Positions 5,815 to 7,552 of a DNA stretch of 7,552 nt are shown piece by piece. The DNA is from Candidatus Hydrogenedentota bacterium. Lineage in GTDB: Bacteria; Hydrogenedentota; Hydrogenedentia; Hydrogenedentales; SLHB01. The translations under genes and the position numbers were made by a program. A model generated the notes under the pieces. The model was not told the origin of the DNA, searched no databases, and worked only from the letters and a program-made list of their open reading frames with translations. Position 1 is the first letter of the stretch, and each line of letters begins with the position of its first letter. The stretch spans positions 1 to 7,552 of the forward strand of contig PWNM01000138.1 in the NCBI GenBank assembly GCA_003557825.1, read 5' to 3'.

Positions 5815-6795
5815 ATGATCGATGCTGATCCCATCATCGCGGTATCGGAGTTGGCCAAGCGCTTCGACGAGGTGACGGCCGTTGCGTCCGTGACGTTCGA
5901 TGTGCGCCCAGGCGAGTTGTTTGGTTTCCTGGGTCCGAATGGCGCGGGCAAGACGACCACAATCAACATGCTCACGGGGTTGGCGCGGCCCGATTCAGGC
6001 GCCATCCGTATTGGTGGAATCGACTGTACTCGGCATCCACGGGCGGCCCAACACCTCGTGGGCGTGGTACCCGACGAGAGCAACTTGTATCCCGAATTGA
6101 CGGGGTATGACAACCTGTGCTTCTGCGCCTCTCTGTATGGCATGGGCAAAGCCGAACGGCAGGAACGGGCCCGCGAACTGCTTGATGACTTTGGACTCTC
6201 TCCCGCAGCAGACCGATTGTTCGCGGGCTATTCGAAAGGGATGAAGCGCAAGCTCACCATCGCTGCCGGGATTATCCATCGGCCCGCGATTCTGTTTCTC
6301 GATGAACCGACCACCGGTATCGACGTGGCCAGCGCGCGGCAACTCCGCCAGCTCATCGCCGATTTACATGAGAATGGCACAACCATTTTCCTGACCACCC
6401 ATTACATCGAGGAAGCGGAACGGCTCTGTGATCGAATTGCTTTTGTCGTAAATGGCCGCATCGTCCGGACAGATACGGTGGAAAACTTGATTCAACCGGT
6501 GCAAGATAAGCATGTGGTGCAGATCGTTTTTGCCAATAGCAGCAACGACCTCATGCCCCCCCTATCAGAGGCCTTCCCTGCCTATGGAATCGCAGTGCCG
6601 GAGTCGGGCGTTATCCGGGTCGAATCGGACGGACCCATTCCCGTGGGACCACTGATTCGCCTACTCGAGGAGCATGAAGCCGAGGTCCTCGAAGCGCGGC
6701 GAATGCGGCTGTCGCTGGAAGACGTGTTTGTTCAGATCACCGGGATCGAAGCGGAGGCCATGCGGAAGGAAAAGGGAGGGAGCGGCAAGGGATGA
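5815..6795 (+). CDS. ABC-2 type transporter ATP-binding protein
   Basis: The 326-residue protein is the cytoplasmic ATPase that would power the permease encoded next. Walker A is GPNGAGKTT (40-48), the signature-type motif is Y-S-K-G-M-K-R-K (139-146), Walker B is ILFLDEPTTGID (159-170) and the switch histidine is H196 in LTTHYIEEAE. The usual Q-loop glutamine position is occupied by D87 in GVVPDESNLYPELTG, a variation tolerated in this drug/Na-export-like subfamily. After the ATPase core (about 1-220), a C-terminal accessory domain of about 100 residues ends in the typical RMRLSLEDVFVQITG block, as in CcmA/DrrA-like proteins. The start ATG at 5815 has only a weak GAGA site; the 45-base gap after the small gene holds no terminator I can see. 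Its stop overlaps the permease start as ATGA. Substrate cannot be read from sequence; context suggests a metal, toxic compound or lipid-like export role. Confidence 0.93.
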   Translation: MIDADPIIAVSELAKRFDEVTAVASVTFDVRPGELFGFLGPNGAGKTTTINMLTGLARPDSGAIRIGGIDCTRHPRAAQHLVGVVPDESNLYPELTGYDNLCFCASLYGMGKAERQERARELLDDFGLSPAADRLFAGYSKGMKRKLTIAAGIIHRPAILFLDEPTTGIDVASARQLRQLIADLHENGTTIFLTTHYIEEAERLCDRIAFVVNGRIVRTDTVENLIQPVQDKHVVQIVFANSSNDLMPPLSEAFPAYGIAVPESGVIRVESDGPIPVGPLIRLLEEHEAEVLEARRMRLSLEDVFVQITGIEAEAMRKEKGGSGKG

Positions 6796-7529
6796 ACCAG
6801 TGGATCGCCTTTTGGAATATCATCCGCAAAGACATGCGGACCTATTATTTGAAGCCGCCCAATATCAGTTGGGGTCTGATTTTCCCCTTCGCCTGGACGG
6901 CCATGTTTTTCATCCGGTCGGGGCAAGGCTTGGAAAACATACTGGCCATTCTACCAGGGGTTGTATCGGTATCGATCCTTTTCGGAACGACCTCGATGCT
7001 GGCGGTAACAGTGACATTCGAAAAAAAGAACCGATCCTTTGAGCGGCTGTTGCTCGCTCCCATTCCGCTCGAACTGCTGATGTTCGCGAAGACCGGCGGC
7101 GCCATCCTGTTTGGCGTGGCCAATGCATTTATCCCGGTGATCATGGCGGCGTTTCTAGCGGATTTGTCGCAAGTAGCTTGGGCAACGTTGGCGCCGGCCG
7201 TGTTGTTAATCGCAGTGTCCTCGGCCTTCCTTGGGCTGTTTATCGCCGTAGCCGTCCGCGAGGTCTTTGAGGCCCAGTCCTTCTCGAACTTTTTCCGTTT
7301 CCCCATGGTGTTCCTGTGCGGACTCTTCGTTCCAATCGCTTCGTTGCCGGTGTTCCTACGGCCCCTCTCCTACATATTGCCTCTGACATACGGGGCAGAT
7401 ATCCTGCACGGCGCTGTTCATGGCGGAAATGCCCTGCCTATCGCGCTCAACTTTTTCCTGCTGAGCGTCATCTGCCTGATATTGTTCGCTGCCAGTTTGT
7501 GGAACGTCAGGCGGCGGTGGATTGCCTGA
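6792..7529 (+). CDS. ABC-2 type transporter permease
   Basis: The 245-residue integral membrane protein begins four bases before the end of the ATPase gene (ATGA overlap), so the two are translationally coupled and form one transporter. About six hydrophobic segments are apparent: residues 26-42, 50-74, 102-122, 130-155, 167-188 and 215-236. Between the second and third lies F-E-K-K-N-R-S-F-E-R-L-L-L-A-P-I-P (76-92), the family's conserved cytoplasmic block that contacts the ATPase. The segment R-P-L-S-Y-I-L-P-L-T-Y-G-A-D (190-203) matches the end of ABC-2 permeases of the DrrB/NodJ type. Length is normal for a half-transporter subunit that works as a dimer. The exported substrate is not identifiable; regulation by the upstream ArsR protein is inferred from co-orientation and tight spacing. 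Confidence 0.93.
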   Translation: MNQWIAFWNIIRKDMRTYYLKPPNISWGLIFPFAWTAMFFIRSGQGLENILAILPGVVSVSILFGTTSMLAVTVTFEKKNRSFERLLLAPIPLELLMFAKTGGAILFGVANAFIPVIMAAFLADLSQVAWATLAPAVLLIAVSSAFLGLFIAVAVREVFEAQSFSNFFRFPMVFLCGLFVPIASLPVFLRPLSYILPLTYGADILHGAVHGGNALPIALNFFLLSVICLILFAASLWNVRRRWIA

Positions 7530-7530
7530 G

Positions 7531-7552
7531 GAGCTCAAAGGAGTTCAAAGAA
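7531..7552 (+). promoter_or_regulatory. Ribosome-binding site of a probable next operon gene
   Basis: Directly after the permease stop there are two tandem near-identical decamers (GAGCTCAAAG and GAGTTCAAAG, nine of ten bases equal), with AAAGGAG at the junction (7538-7544). This is a strong Shine-Dalgarno sequence about eight bases before the window edge, so another gene very likely begins just beyond it. Confidence 0.55.

Noticed and set aside
1..7552. CRISPR arrays, tRNA or rRNA genes
   Set aside because: No regularly spaced repeat array, tRNA-like cloverleaf or rRNA-like sequence was recognised; the only notable long repeat is the two-copy 29-bp direct repeat.

Overview
This 7.55 kb window looks like the chromosome of a GC-rich, environmental bacterium of the planctomycete (PVC) or Hydrogenedentota type. 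That guess rests on the first gene, a large protein combining a beta-propeller with c-type haem motifs and resembling the hydrazine synthase alpha-subunit (HzsA) family. Such proteins are abundant in those lineages. No rRNA, tRNA or other marker fixes the taxonomy, so it remains an inference.

Layout. Positions 1-2539 (+) hold the 3' part of the HzsA-like multidomain cytochrome gene. Positions 2643-4258 (-) hold a two-gene operon, tcmP followed by a DUF5131 (phage Gp37/Gp68) gene, joined by a TAATG stop/start overlap and preceded by its own promoter. Positions 4324-5058 (-) encode a short, divergent NAD kinase. After a 233-bp intergenic region that separates divergent genes, positions 5292-7529 (+) form a tightly packed operon: an ArsR-family regulator, a 45-residue Cys/His/Lys-rich protein, an ABC ATPase and an ABC-2 permease. 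A strong ribosome-binding site at the right edge suggests that this operon continues.

The main discovery is the boundary of the tcmP/DUF5131 pair. The last 29 bases of repeat shared with the NAD kinase 3' end (4326-4354) recur as a direct copy at 2612-2640, with 27 of 29 identical and a period of 1714 bp. The far copy still encodes the same C-terminal peptide (K-I-x-H-P-W-D-I-F) followed by a stop codon. The two genes and their promoter fill almost the whole interval, and their base composition is visibly poorer in G+C than that of the neighbours. This is the signature of a compact cassette that entered at the 3' end of the NAD kinase gene while preserving its reading frame. It carries no recognisable integrase, so mobilisation in trans, or a relic of a larger element, must be invoked.

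The tcmP/DUF5131 pair is a known but functionally uncharacterised association of a Rossmann methyltransferase-like protein with a three-cysteine, radical-SAM-like protein. Finding it as the sole cargo of a gene-end cassette supports an accessory role, possibly nucleic-acid modification or defence. The ArsR operon is best read as a metal- or thiol-responsive efflux unit with an unusual Cys-rich mini-protein as a translationally coupled partner.
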